DNA of 64,000 nt from Rhyacophila brunnea (taxonomy: Eukaryota > Arthropoda > Insecta > Trichoptera > Rhyacophilidae). A model generated the notes under the pieces. It worked only from the letters and a program-made list of their open reading frames with translations. It searched no databases and was not told the DNA's origin. Shown piece by piece: positions 15,301-30,300 of the stretch; within the stretch, counting starts at the first letter, position 1; each line of letters opens with the position of its first letter. The translations under genes and the position numbers were made by a program. Location: contig JAGYXB010000083.1 in assembly GCA_022495005.1 (NCBI GenBank), positions 887,621 to 951,620 on the forward strand. The letters are read 5' to 3'.

Positions 15301-18300
15301 GGGTGGGTTAGTTGCATTGATGTGGGGCTAATTAGGTGCCTCCATTTATATCTTTAATTTTCTTTATGGCCAGGATTAAATATTTTGTGTAGTGTTCTTG
15401 TGTTGTTCTATTGCTTAGTGCTTCGTGAGGCTTTTGGAGGTCAATTTCGTGATTATGTTGTCTACATAGAGTCCTGAGAGTCCATCGCTCCCTTTCTAGT
15501 ATAGGGCAGTCGTTGATGACATGCCACACAGTTTGAGATGTGTTGCCGTCACATGGACAACAGTCGTCATCCCTCAATTTAAATCTTTTTAGATAAGCTC
15601 GCACCGATCCGTGGCCTGTTAGTATCTGTGTGAGTTCGTGTGATATTTTTAAGTTCCTGGCAAGAGTGATGGCACAGTTTATGTTTGGAATAAATTTCTG
15701 CGTTATTGATCCTGTGGCGGATGTTGTGTATCTGTGGTTCCATAGCTCTATGGTATCTTCGTTTAGTTTTTGTTTTGCGTAACTCAGAGGGAAGTGTGTA
15801 TAGGTTAAAGGTCTTTTGTCTGTTGTGGCTTGTTTAGCGTATTTATCAGCTTCCTCGTTTTCGGCTATCCCTGTGTGACTTCTTATCCAGAAGAATCTGG
15901 GGTTTGTTCCTATCATTCGAAGCTGTGTTGACAGTGTTAAAATGTCTCTTACAAGTGGGTGTGTCGATGATGGGTTTTGGAGAGCTACCAGACTGGATTG
16001 GCTATCTGAGAATATGTTTACATAGTCGTGTCTGTGGAACGAGTGTCCACTCGAGAGATTCTCTGATAGCAAATATTTCTGCTTGGAAAACAGTGCAGTA
16101 GCTTTCGAGCTTAAATTTTCGGGGTGTTATTAATGTTCCATTTTCGTAGGCTACAAAAGCTGCCCCTACTTTGTTATCGATTAGACTGCCATCTGTGTAG
16201 ATCTCCAATCCTGTGATGTGGTATTTTGTTTTAGTGTCTTCGTCAACTGTTCCTATGTGTTCTATATTTTCTAGATGTCTGTTACCAGGATGTGGAAGTT
16301 GTGTGTAGTGTATTTTGTTTTCGTATGTTCTGTCTGTAGGTAAGTGTCGGGGAAGTATGTGGCTTGTTTTAACTTGGTATATTCCTGTAAGTTCTTGTAT
16401 TTTTATATCTATTGGCGCTATTCCTGCCAGGGCTTGTGCTGACGTTAGCGATACTGAGTTTAGGTTATAATATCCCTAGCTGGACCAATCATTCCAAACT
16501 GACCTATCGGGTGTCACCACACCGTCACAATAAAATCATACAGCGCAATCAATAAAGAATCTGATAATTCGAGTAAAAATTTTATGTCATTTTAAAAAAT
16601 CAGTATTTCTTGTGATCAAAATTTTATGACATTCCTTTTGATCTCTTCAAAATTTATTTTGAAAATTATTATCATGCAGTTTCAAATTAGAAATAAAAGT
16701 TTAGATTCCATCGTTACAAGGTCTCGTATTATCGACAATTATTAATTATTATAAATTAAACTAGTGAAGATCCGCCTCCTGGCCATTTTGGGTGTCCCAA
16801 CCTTTTATTAGGGTACCTCCTCTGATCCCTGACTGACTTCGCAATTTTATAAAATGAACCATAAAATAACTAATATCATTTTATATTTTCCCAAAGTTTC
16901 AGTGCGATTCTAAATCACCGCGTCTTTTCACAAGCAGTTACAGTTTACACCTACATATTCACTATAAGGTGAATATTTTTTGAGGCACCAAATTGACGAT
17001 GTTTCATGTTAGAAAAGAACAATATAATGCAAAGAGATTGGACTCCTATCTCATTGATATAATGCAATAATTAATAAAAATAATACCTACCGACCAGTGG
17101 CGTGTAGTGAGTTTACTTGTGGGATGCTGTTACTATTTGCTACATAATAATATTATATCATCTATTTAGTATTTTAACTAATTGCATGTTTGCGGACGGC
17201 CGATGAATTAATAAGGAATATGTTATTGAAGCATTGTTATATTTTTAAAAATGACTAGGCCGACAAATACTTAGATAATTAGTACATAATTTATCGATTA
17301 TTTATGGAAACTTTCACATCCACAGCATCTATGGACGGCACACCACTGTTACCGACAATTTATTAATAACAAAATTATAGTTTCAAAGTTTATCGTGGCA
17401 ATATCTTCACATTTATAATTAATAATAATTTATAATTATTTATAATAATTATAAATAATTATAAGTAGTTACTTCTAAAAAATATTGGAGAAATTCCTAC
17501 TACCTACTATGATTTAATAAACAAAAATCGATTGCCAAAGTAGCTTGATTTCGAAGAGCGCCGATGAGTAGGTATTAAAATGACCAATAGCTAAAATTTG
17601 TCGCTATTAGTATGTCACACTGTAGCATATTGGATAAATGCGACGATTGGGGCGTTTACCCGTGGAGATGCAGGGTTCGATTCCCGGCCGGGTGGCTTAC
17701 TTTTTTCAAAAAAGATTTTTTCTATTGGTTATAATATACTCTCTCAGAAAATGTTTTTCTAAATTATATAATGTTCAATCTTCACATTTGATATTAATTG
17801 ATGACAATAACAGTTTGAGTGAATCTAAATACATGCTTGATGTTATATAATATCGTCACCGTACAGTGTACAGGCCAATTGGCGTAACCCTCACTTTTCA
17901 CCGAAGTGACATTTTGATGACAACGGACTTATTGCAAACTCTTACACGAACTGACCAAGTATCATAAATCCCGAAAAATTATTTCATATCAAAATAATTC
18001 AAAACTATTTTTTAAGCCATTTGTAACTTGACAAAAAATATTACAGCCAAATGCTGTAACCCTCTAAACGCAAGCCACTGGTGTGTGAATAAAAGAAAAT
18101 TCTCAATTTGTAATAAAATAATAAATAAATATTATACTAAATAATAAGTAAATCCAATGCCCACAGTTTTTTTCACTTCCTGAACAATTTGATATTTGAG
18201 GGTTACGTCAATCGGCCTGTACAGTTACGATAGTGTGTTGATACATAATACATATACCTACCTACTTCCGGTTTTTGATTTTTGAGGTGCGGAAAATGTT

Positions 18301-21300
18301 TTGAGTTTACTTCAAATGTATCTCCATGGCGACATTCGGTAAATTAATCGTTAGTATTAGTAATATTTTCATAGCATTATTGCCATATATTTAGACTCCG
18401 TATATATACAAGGGTTTATTCAACGTCCTTGGCTGGAATATACTAATAGTGTACGAATTATTAAGTATACGAATATTACGATAATCGTTTATGTTTATTA
18501 GCGTTTGACGAGGTATACGTCAATCAAAAGCATTCAAATTAAATACGTTGCTATCAGCGCTCAGAAGGGCAGGGGGGGGTGTCGGGTTTTAGATTCAAAC
18601 GTTGAGATTATACACGTAACTATACAATAATAACATTTTTATACAGCATGGGATATAAACCAATTTAAAGAATAAATGCTTATAATTTTTCATACGAACC
18701 AATTACATGTTTCAATGTGGTTTTCCGCTATAATTAGTGAATGGCAGTGGCGAAGGGTGGAGGTAGGCTGTTAAGATCCAATATAAATAGTGCACACTAA
18801 ACTTTGTCAGTCAAACGTATTTGTTTTTATTTTAAAACTACAATGTGTAGATAGTGTTTGTTAGTTTTTAAAATTAAACCTGCCTAATCCAAGCCGTAGT
18901 AGATAACAGTAAAAAACTATTCGTTTATAAATAAAATATCTAAAATTAAGCCATTAAATCGTATGTAATTTTAGATATTTTATAGATAGAATAATATTTT
19001 TTATCGATTATGGTTTGGTTTAAGAGCCATACTTCAGTGAAACGGCAAATAATTTTCAACTATAGTTGCGACAAAATTTCGGACTCGCTGCCAATCGGAG
19101 AGCGATAGTCGAGCTGTGAACACGTCAATTTGTTTTGTGATGGCGTCGGGGGAATTAATTCTTAAATCGTGTGAAGATTAATAAAAAAACGTCACCCATT
19201 TACTTGAAAAAGAAAAATGACAATGAATATATTATTATTATTACTAATAGAATAATAAACATAACACTAAATGGATGCATGTTGAATTTTTATGACAAAT
19301 TATGTTTTGTTTGCACAATCTTCGCGTCGCGTAGTCACGATCGTTTTAGATGGTGCCCCAGCTGAAGTATAGCCTTAAGCGGGGCTTGTTGAATTTAAAA
19401 AAATGAACGAACACCGTCTGTACATATGTATTCTTAATTCAACGAAAACAAATGAGTATGACCATTGCCGACTCAAGTAGAAAGCCGATACATTCACAAC
19501 GACTGGTCCTAGGTATGAACTGCGATTGCCTGTCATTGTTCTATAGAGTACTCATACTGACGCGTCTGTCGTGTTCGCACAAGGAATGGTTTGATTTGAA
19601 TAGATAAGTTACATGATAAATAATACACTAGCATTAACACACCTTATACCTACAAATGTAATGCATAGGTTAATGCTACATATTTTTTGGCAATCGATAT
19701 TACCACCGATTTTTTGTGTGAAAGACTAGTCTAACTTTGACAGCTGATGAATAACAGGAATGTATATTATTTATTAATAACACTGATAGTTAATATATTT
19801 GATTTGAGATTTTTTTATAATTCAATTTGAAACGAGAAAGTGCGAATCAATATGTCAAGCAATCTGGGATCTGATTTTGACAGCTGAAAAGTGGACCACT
19901 CGTTGTTTGTACAAAAAGTGATGCTCAGGCTTTATTAATCTAAAGATGGCGGTGAATACTCAAACTATTATGGCTTGGTTTAAGCACGGTTTACTTGAAT
20001 TTTAAAACTAACACACACTATCTACGAATTGTAGAGTTCAATAGAAACAAATACGTTTTACTGACAAAGTTTAGTGTGCACTATGTATGTCGAATCTTAA
20101 CAGCCTATTATTATTATTATTAACCCTTCGCCACTGGGAAATGGTGATGAAAAACTGCTCCTAACTCATTTTTCATTATTTGTCATTTGTATTTGTTTAG
20201 CCCTCAGTGTCTCATTTAGTGCTTGAAGTACCCATGTGTACAATCAATGTTATCAATAATCAGTTATGAAACTAATGTACAACCTTCAGCAGAATGGACA
20301 GAAGCAACTCTCTGGTGGACAGTACGAGCCCCCTGCCACCACCCAGTCCACTGGGGGCTCTCCAGCCGGACCTATACACAAAGAGAGAGGGACCGCTTTT
20401 CCTGGGGACTCCCGAAGGAGTGACCCGTGGACCATCTCTGGGGAGGCTGCATCTCAGGCTTAAATACGACTTCGATCGCTCAGATTTCACCGTTCACTTA
20501 ATCGAAGGTAACTTAACATTTATTTTAGCATTTATAATATCTAAGTTATAATTTATTTTTTATAATGTTTTTTCCAATTAATTTATAATAAAGACCAGTT
20601 TCATCATAACGGACATGTTTAATTGGTAGAAGCATTTATAAAACACAATATTTATAATATGTCTGTTGGCGTATATACTTTCATGAATTAATTGTGGAAA
20701 AAAATATATTTTGCATATCTAAACCCACGATGGCCGCGCGGCTTAAGTGTCGGACTATAGCGTCGTGGGTCCCAGGTTCGAATCCTGGGTCTGGCAAGAA
20801 GACATATTATTTTTCAATTTGTGTATGAGTCAGAGTATGGATCTAATAGATTGAGCAAGTGGCTGACATCCATTTCTCGTAAAAACAAAATCTGCTAATA
20901 CAAACCTCCACGCTGTGGAGGCCCATATTATGATCTTATTAGTATCGGACATGATCGAATAATATAAATTTTAGTTTTTTATAATACCTACTTAAAAAAT
21001 CGAAGCTTAGAGCGGAATGCAGAAACATTAGTCATAACTAAAATTTCCTTAGCAGAAAACACTATGCAGAAACATTGTCCTTAGTTGAGATCATTTCTAT
21101 TGAAAATAATACCATAATATCTAAAAATTTTCTTTCCTATAGTTTAGGTAAATTATTTTATAATTGTTAAACGATTACAAAAATATGACAACTGCATTTT
21201 ATAAATGCAATAACGATAAATACATAGTAATATTTAATTATAATACTCTCATGTTTCCGATTCCGCAGGCACCGCAAGATATTTTTTTAACATGGTAACA

Positions 21301-24300
21301 CTAGTGTCAGGTGTCTTTCTATCACCTGGCATCTTGTATTTCTGCGGGCTGGCGTATAAAAGTAAAATAATATTCTGCAAGTACATGTCAAACGAATTAA
21401 CACTATCTATATCCATATTGAGATACATTGTTAAATGAATTTGAGTGTATGGCCTGTTTTATAGACATGCGAATTTATTTTGACAGCAGCTGTCAGTGGT
21501 AAATGGTAATACAGAAGGGGGCATGTTCATAACAAAAGTAGTCTACGGTTAAGGATTCCTTAACTCTATACTCAGGATTGTCTATAGTTAAGTCATGCTT
21601 TTCGGCGACTTATCATTATAATCGAAATCTTAGATTGTGCATGCCGCTCTTACTGTTGATATTATTGATTTTCAAAGTTTTTCATATTACGGCGCCCTAT
21701 AAAATATAAATTAGTGGGATAGTTGAGCTTGTTCTTCTTCATACAGTCTCTTCAATCTTGGAATCAAACTACGCAAGATACCTCAGTAGGACCTAGGTCC
21801 TAGATCAATACGGAAACAACTTAAAAACCTTTTTCTAGTATGCGCTATAAATTACTCTTCTTTCTATCGTAGTAGATTTTTGGGTTTCCACCGTGTGTTC
21901 TTCTTCCTTCTTTCCTCAGAAGGAAGAAGGACACACGGTGGAAACCCAAAAATCTACTACGATAAAAAAACAACCGTGAAAGCCTCAAACATTATACTCT
22001 TTTTTCGTTTAAAACCCATGATTTTTCAAGGAAATAAGTTTTCTCTTCGAAAAAAACATATAACGAATAACAATTGGCTTAATTCCCTAAACTGGGTATC
22101 TCTGAGCTACCCTCTTTTACCGTTCCACGCTGAGTTTTAGCGATATTTGATTTTTACCACAGTTACTGCCGTAAACCCATATCAACCAATTTCGTTTTTA
22201 ATATCACAATACAGCTCAGTTAGCCTTACAATTTTCCATGAAGAATTCTTCATCAACAATATATATACCCAGACTAATAATTTTTGAACCCATGTGAACT
22301 TTTTCAAATTATCATATTAAAAGTATTTTTTTAAATCAGTTGCCATGTTAAGATAATTGCTTTTCAAAAAAAAAAATATGTCGTGAGAGAAATCAACTTC
22401 ATTGGAAGTCACAACTTAAAAAATATGTACGATTTTTTTTATAAAATTTACGGCTTTCACAACATGTTTCAAGATTACATTCAGTGGAGAACTGAAATCA
22501 ATGTTTATTTTTAAAAAAATCACCTGCTCAAATTAGAATATTAGATTAGAAGTCAATATAGTTGACAAACGATTTCTTTTATTCAATGAATACTTCACAA
22601 GATTTTGCGAATGTAACATTCCGTATATTGAATATGCATAACTTGAAAACACCTCAGCTATATACTCACTAGAAAAAATCATATTTGAAAAAATACCGTC
22701 GAGCTTTGCATTTTTTTCAAATATGATTTTTTCTAGTGGGTATATATATCTGGGGTGTTTTCAAGTTATGTATGTTCAATAGTTGATTAAATCAATATCA
22801 ATCAATTATTATTTACAAAATTTATGACAGCAATTAGGATGTGCACAATGTAAAATACGTATTTTACACTATTTAAACTCTGTATTGGTTTCGTCCGCTT
22901 AGCAGGCCATTCTTAGCTGATCTTGACGAGAAATATTATTATCAAGTAAAATATATTAAATGCCATGTATTTTCGAAATGTAATTTGTAAGGATGGATGG
23001 AATCGGCTCAGAGAGCAGTAGATAGACCCAAGCTGATGATGATGGTATCTGAAATAGATGGTGTTGTACCTTTATTCTTATTTTCTAAATTCACTATGTA
23101 TTTTCTTACATTAATTAATTGATTTTTTTTTTAAATAAATGATTTCCTGCATAATATTATATTTGTTTGGTTCAATTACTTTCTGTGTTTACTAGACAGA
23201 CCGCTTAACGTAAAATTCCAACAACATTAAAATAATAGTTTTAAAAAATACATAATAGTTTGGACCAAAACTTTCAATATTTTCGTGACTAGATTATGTA
23301 AGTAGAGTAAAATAATATAATAATCTGTCTAGCTACATTACCTTTATGTTACTTGTTTTTATTTGTCCATCTTTTCTATATCCTGGAGCTATTTTCTCAG
23401 CAAGGTTTATATTTATATAAATAACATATCGATTCTCAGCAACTCACGAAATAACACTGTAGTTAGTAATATTGTATCTAGGGATTCCAATCCCGGGATC
23501 CCGAGCTATTTTCGATACCTATGAATCCCGGGATTGATAAACATAATCCCGGGATTTCGGGATTGATTTCTTTATCAATTTTTATGGAAAATAAAATAAA
23601 AGCGAAAATATAACAGAAAAAAATCTTTTAATAAAAAATAACTACATTAGAAATAAACTGAGTTTGAATGAAGTTTGATTTATACCCATGTGTAGGTTGC
23701 CGATTCATTTTATTTTTTTCACATAAACTATTAAAAATGGAAAGATTGGAAAAAAACAATGCTTCGCACTTTTAACCAAGTCATTCCACCATGATACTCG
23801 TATCATACGTTTTACGGCAGTTTCATATTTGGCTGACTAATTAGATTTATGAAGCGGAAAGGCCGTAAGTACGCCATGATTATTTGCTTTACTATTTTAA
23901 ATCTCGCTAATCCATTCATTGAGTCTTTACTATCAGAAACAGCAATCTTCTATTAAATTCAGATTATTATTTATATTACAATATTATTTACTCCATTAAA
24001 CTTGTGTATTTCCAAGATTGAACGTATACAATATTAACTATAAATTTCTTAAATAGTATAAATTATACTAGATTTATTTTTGACCGATTTTATCAATGTT
24101 ATTTGTAAATATAAAAATTTTATATTGACAATGGAAAAATTGCCAATCCCGGGACCAGTCCCGGGATCCCGGGATTGTCAAATTGTAATCCCGAAATCCC
24201 GGGATCAGAATTTTGGCTCGGGATTGGATTCCCTAATTGTATCTACATATATGTTATAAATATGTTCGTGTTATTTAATAATCTTTGTTCCTTTTATATT

Positions 24301-27300
24301 ATAAAATTCATCACAGGGCGTTGAACTTTTGTTAAATTTAATATTAATTAACAGCTAAAAACATTCTCGTAAAAAGCTTTAAATTTAAGGCGACAGAGAC
24401 ACTTTACCGAGTATCACGTCTGCTTATTATTTTTAAATTAAGTGATGTAATTAATTTCAGCCCACGACCTGGCAGGAAGCGATCAAGGAGGCTTCAACGA
24501 CCCCTACGTAAGGTTAGCCCTGCTACCGGAAGTGGACAACAGAGCCAGACAGACTCAGGTTCACCGTAACGATCCCAACCCTTTCTTTGATCAGCACTTC
24601 AAGTTTCCTGTCTCCCATGACGAACTTTGCGATAAGACTCTGCTGCTCCAAGTTTATGATTTTGACAGGTTCGGATATTTTAAATATTTGTTTAATATTT
24701 CTATTGTATTTTTTAGTTTACGAGTAAAATTGTTACGGACTTCCGTGTTGATGGTTGTTGCCATTTAAGGATTGCGGACTATAATAACATAATAATCAAA
24801 TTGTAGTAGAAATTTCCTAATATATTGCTTTATATAATTGGTTACTCTTTGCTTGTTTAATATCTTGGAGAAGGGTCTAGGACGATTCGACGCCGGGACA
24901 ACTGGGCGCCACGCAATCGAATGAAATTTGAAAATAAATACACGTTCGTGAATTATAGGTAATCTTAAAATATATATTTAACGTTAATATTTATATATCC
25001 ATTATTATATTATTATTTAATACTTGGTGAGAATTTAAACATGCACACGTAAATAGTGATTTTATTATGCATATGTTTAAGTTTCAACGAGAAGGGAGTT
25101 CGTTTATTTTTCTATAAAGCCTCAGGCATGATAATTCTCAATCCGCAATAAAAAAAAAACATTATGTTAAGAAGTAGTAGACAGAAACTGATTAAAATTT
25201 CTCGTCTACTTTCTGTATAAAATTGTAACGAACGTCTATTTATTTCATTCGACAGTGCGGCGTCCAGTTGTCCCATTCCCCTTGTACAATTTTATAATCT
25301 CGAAATCATAATTAAAAGAATGTGATACCTACCTTGATGCTTTATTTTCCAAATGCAAGAATAGAGTTTTAGATTATAATTTGGTAATTTTGTATTTAAA
25401 ATTACTATCCGGTGCGTCAGAACTTCTCGTCATGCCACTTACTGGGCGTCTTACGTGGGCGAAGTCGGCGAAGTGTTGAGCGGTGCGCGCAACTCAATCG
25501 TATAACCGTGTGTGAAAATGTTCCTAGACAAAGTCTTCTTTTGGTTATAGGTTTATACGTTTGAGTTCGCCGCTCAACTCGCCGCCGAACGCGTTTACCT
25601 AAGACGAGCCGTAGCGAATTACTCTGACACACCGTTAGACAGATGTCTAGCAGAGTAATATTTTTATTGTAAATTGTCCAGTCATGTGCAATTATTTATC
25701 TTTTCCTTATTAATGGCTAAGTATAACCATGTAAGAGGTATAAAAAATAGACGATTACCGCTTTTACTACTTCAATACTTCAACGCAATTTTTTTTTATT
25801 ATTTTCATTTGTTTTGAAACAAATGAGTCACTTTTTTACTTGTTCCTTTTGATTCTATCATTAAACATGAATAATTAAAAATAGTCGTGTTTTTATTATT
25901 TGCGAATATTTCATACAATAAAAGTTTTTAGTGGTAGTCACTAAAGAACAATATTGGGTTAGAAAATAGCCTCCTAAAACTGAATAAAAAAAAAAGATCG
26001 GTGTGTGCACTTATGTACGCGCGTTAAAAGTTATACTTTTTTGGCGCAACAAAACAAAAACAAAACTTGTGATAACCTAGATTCTTCGACTAGCTCTTAA
26101 TTATCTTGTTAAATTACACACGTAAGAAAACGGGCCGCTTATTGAAGCGCCGTTGGTTTATTTCGATACACTTTAACTTACATTACTAAATTATATAATG
26201 GTTTCTCGTTGTTTTTATTTTTTAAAGTACCAAATATCACTCTGACGTTTAATAGTTTGTTTACGTAAGGAATTGCAAATGGCCGACAATAATAAATTCG
26301 CTGCCTAGGCAACGGAACAATTCTAAAATATAATATTATACTGTATAATAAATTCGCTGCTTAGGCAAAGGAACAATTATAAACTATAATATTATACTGT
26401 ACAATCGTCACGATTGCAGTATCATACTGTGGCGTAAAGGTAGTGCGTTCGGCTGATAACCGAACAATCGGTGGTTCAAATCCAATCGAGTGCGTTTTTT
26501 TTCTGTGAAAAAATAAATTATGTGTTACATGTCACACGCCAAAAATACACTCTGATCTCATTTCCCAAACGCGCCTAAAGAAGTATAACTCCAAAAATAT
26601 ATAAAATACTTAACATTCACAATTGTTCATGTCGATGTTTGTTATGAAAACAAGTGCCTCAAAAACTCGTGTTTCACTCATAATATGCCCTCTTATTTAC
26701 ATACGATGTATCAATAATTAATAATATGTAATAAATACATTATCCGTAGATACTCGCGCAATGAAGTAACCGGAGAGGTCCGCGTAGCACTCGACGGTCT
26801 GAGCGTAGCGGGCGGCGTAGAGGTGTGGGGCGAGATCGCGCGCCAGAAGAGACCTCCCGAAGAGCTCCAAGAGCTTCTCCTCTCCCTCAGCTATCTGCCC
26901 TCCGCCGAGAGGCTGACGGTCGTCGTCCTCAAGGCGAGGAACCTCTTGACTCCGGGACAGGATAGTAAAGAAACTCTAGGTAATGAAGCGATCTAGTGTT
27001 GGTTCGTGTGTTTTGTCAGTCGGGTGTATTTTGAGTATCTACTCTTTGCTTTTGAAGTACACACTTGTAAAGGATTTTGACAATAAACTTTCAAAGACTA
27101 TCGTGGCGCATTCAAACTATATATTATCAAAATATTATAGGACTTTTGATAAACGATAAGTACAGATTTTTTTAGTAATTCTGAAAGAAATATTCAACAT
27201 TTTTTATGTATTGCTAGAACAAAACATACCCACATGCAAAGATTATAAATAGCTAGGTACTAAAAATGTGCAGTGCCTAAAAATTTAAAATTATATTTTT

Positions 27301-30300
27301 TTTTTGTTGAAAATAATATTCGTAATGTAATTGTTGGTTTTTTCATTATTATGTATGTTGACTGTACCTATATTAAATGTAGTGACATATTTTAACGTTT
27401 TACGTACGTGCCTATGCATAATATTTTAGCATGGATACATGCTTTTGTCTTGACCTCATGGGCGGATATGTTATGAAAAATCGCACAGGCGTAACGCAAA
27501 TTAAGTCACAAAAGTAGCGTGGCCGCGAGAGACTCTAGTCGGCCGCGAACGCGAACGGTGCTTCGGGAATGACGCGTAAACCCACGCCCTGCAATTTATT
27601 TTATTTTATTTTCTTTCTAATTCGGACAACCAGCATTCAGAGAATCAGTAGGCAAAGCATGTTTCCATGTTTAATAATTTGAGCAGTCAGGGTATGTTTT
27701 TTAGATACTAACGTAAAACTTTAAATTAAAAATACATCAAACAATGACTATCGTTTAATGAAAGACGATTACACTATCCTGATGGAAATTGCTGAAATGA
27801 CATTTAACTCAATGCTCTGGAACTTTACTGTCACGTCATGTTCAACATGTCTTGCATTCTGACAGCACTGCTTTACGATAGTGAGTCATGGCACCATATT
27901 GTGTTGAATTTCAAGAATAGAGAACGCATTGGGAAATGCTTATAACAGCTTAGAAATGTGCATCAATGTGAAATCATTTTGTACTAATAAAAATGGCATT
28001 CAAATCTGTGTAACCTTATATACGAGTACTATGGAAGTTTTTGAACTAAGTATAAAAATATGCTGACTTCTATTCTGAAATTCGACAATCGCCTGAAAGG
28101 AAGAAATATGAGACCAATATACGTCACGAAATGGCATACGATCCCTACTCCTCCGATATAAACGATCCGTTAGAGTGAGGTCCGTTTCAGACGGGACACC
28201 GGTGTCGCGCTCCGTCTTTTCCGTCAGCAGCTACATTCTCAAGCCGCTGATACACTTGTTTTTATTACCGCAGCCAGTTTTATGTTCTAATTTATAATGC
28301 GAAATTATGTATTGACTCATTAGCTCTGGGGCGTTCATAAACATAATTGAAAGGCCCTTTTATTCGAATACAAAGGCCTCCTATATTATATCGAGCACGA
28401 CTCGTAACGTAAGTTGGTATCATATTCCGTCCCTACGTCTCCTGACGTGAGTAAAGTATGAGACCCGACTATACTAATATATTATATATTAATATACATA
28501 GTGTTCATTACGTCTTGCGTAGGTCAACAAGACAGTGGATATACTACGAGCAAAATTTATCTTATTTTATATAACATACTGTGTGTTCGCTTTTTATTAA
28601 TAATTATATATATTATAATATTTGCAAGATGAATAATTTCAATCAAAAAAGTACCTTTTAATCATAATACAGTTTTTACAAAACAATTGTTTCGTTTTTA
28701 GATTTTAAATCAATGGTCAATCAAAACGTTAACATACTCGTGTCGTTAACATATTTGCGTTTTTTATTTTGTACCACAGCAAAATTCTTTATATCTGTTT
28801 ACCACTAATAGCAAAATTGTTTGACTTCTGCCATCGTGAAAGACACACACATTTTTTTATTTCGTTTATTTTTTTACATTTATATATAGTTTACCTATTT
28901 ATAATACGTAAAAAAAGTTTGTCGCCAAAAAAAACAAAAGTTAGATTAATAATTAATTCAATCGTGCGATATAATGTGTTATAGCCGTGCGAAAGTTTTC
29001 CCCTATAAATGTTTTATTATTCTATTGATTCCATAAATAATTCACACTCAGTTGCGCAGTATATAATTTATAATTCCGTTTTCAGACCCCTTCGTGAAAG
29101 TTTACCTTCTAGTTTCGGGAAAGAGGGTGAAAAAAAAGAAAACTGCAAGTTGCAAAGACACCGCAAATCCGGCCTGGAACGAAGCTCTTTCCTTCAGTCT
29201 CTCGTCAAACAATATCCAAGACGCTGCACTCGAGGTAAGCTAGATAATTCGGTTTATATTATAAGCTTATTTAAGTTTACTTTTGTATAACTTCTTAAAG
29301 TCGACGGACTTGTGGGTAAAGTTTTCTGAGTGGAATTTATTGGATGACTTTATCTTTATAGCATCTGAAGAATAGAAGACCCTCCTCGTAAACGATCCTG
29401 CTCACATATAATTGGATCTACAACAGTGCTGCCAACCGTACTAAAATGTTCTCTTGTGGAGTTGTAGATCACGAGTTCGAATTCGCCTTTTTTACTTTCC
29501 TCCGCATCTATTCTAATACACAAGACTGATATCGAGGGTATTTCTTCATATTTTTGTATTGAAGTATTATAATTTTTACAGCGCTCGAAATGTAAAATTT
29601 TACGAACCGGAGCGTTATATATTTTTCCGAAAATATTAACAAAGTTGGGTATCTAATTTTATGTATGTGTTATAAAAATAAGTGTGTTAGATTTTTTGTT
29701 ATAATAACATATTTAGCTCAGATGGACGAATTATTTTTTCTATAAGACGGAGCAGCGATAATTTTGGGGATTTCATGTACCAGAACGGCGCTCCGGTGCG
29801 CTCCAGTCTATTGCAAGCCCTGAATTTTTACAATAAGTTAATTGTAATTGTTACAATAAGTGCTATGTTTTAATAGCACTTCTCTTGCCTGTGCTAACTT
29901 TTAGTGTGAGATAGACTGTTTAGACGGCTAACTTATTGTAGCAATTATAATACCGCAATACAAACATAAATGTTAAACTATCCTCGATAACCGCCGATAG
30001 CAGTATTGTGTATAAAACAGATGCGCTGTACACCGATTTCAGCGCATAGCTCAGTTAGACACTGTTTCGCAAGAATTGTCTCTTTGACTATAGTTAAACG
30101 TATAATTAATTATAATATAGGTCACCGTTACGATTGGTCATAAATAGCGTCTCCCCTCTCAAACCCAGTCTCGAATATCGAACAATGAAAGCTCTCAATT
30201 GACTGAGAACTATGTTCAAGTCTGGAAGTGTGGAGGATTGCAAATTATCACGGCTCAAAATGGACCGGAACGCACCGGAGCGCCATTCCGGTTCATAAAA

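Noticed and set aside
15904..16101. Plus-strand ORF over the retrotransposon
   Set aside because: Antisense to the RNase H coding sequence.
20728..20800. Functional tRNA gene
   Set aside because: The T-arm is perfect but the sequence belongs to a SINE with a second copy at 62.2 kb; no complete cloverleaf.
22985..23045. RTE-type retrotransposon tail ending in a GATGATGATGG repeat
   Set aside because: Only about 20 residues (WMESAQRAVDRPKLMMM) resemble such a tail; too short to support.
26427..26508. Functional tRNA-Ile gene
   Set aside because: The anticodon stem is good but the acceptor stem does not pair and the GAT anticodon is atypical in eukaryotes.
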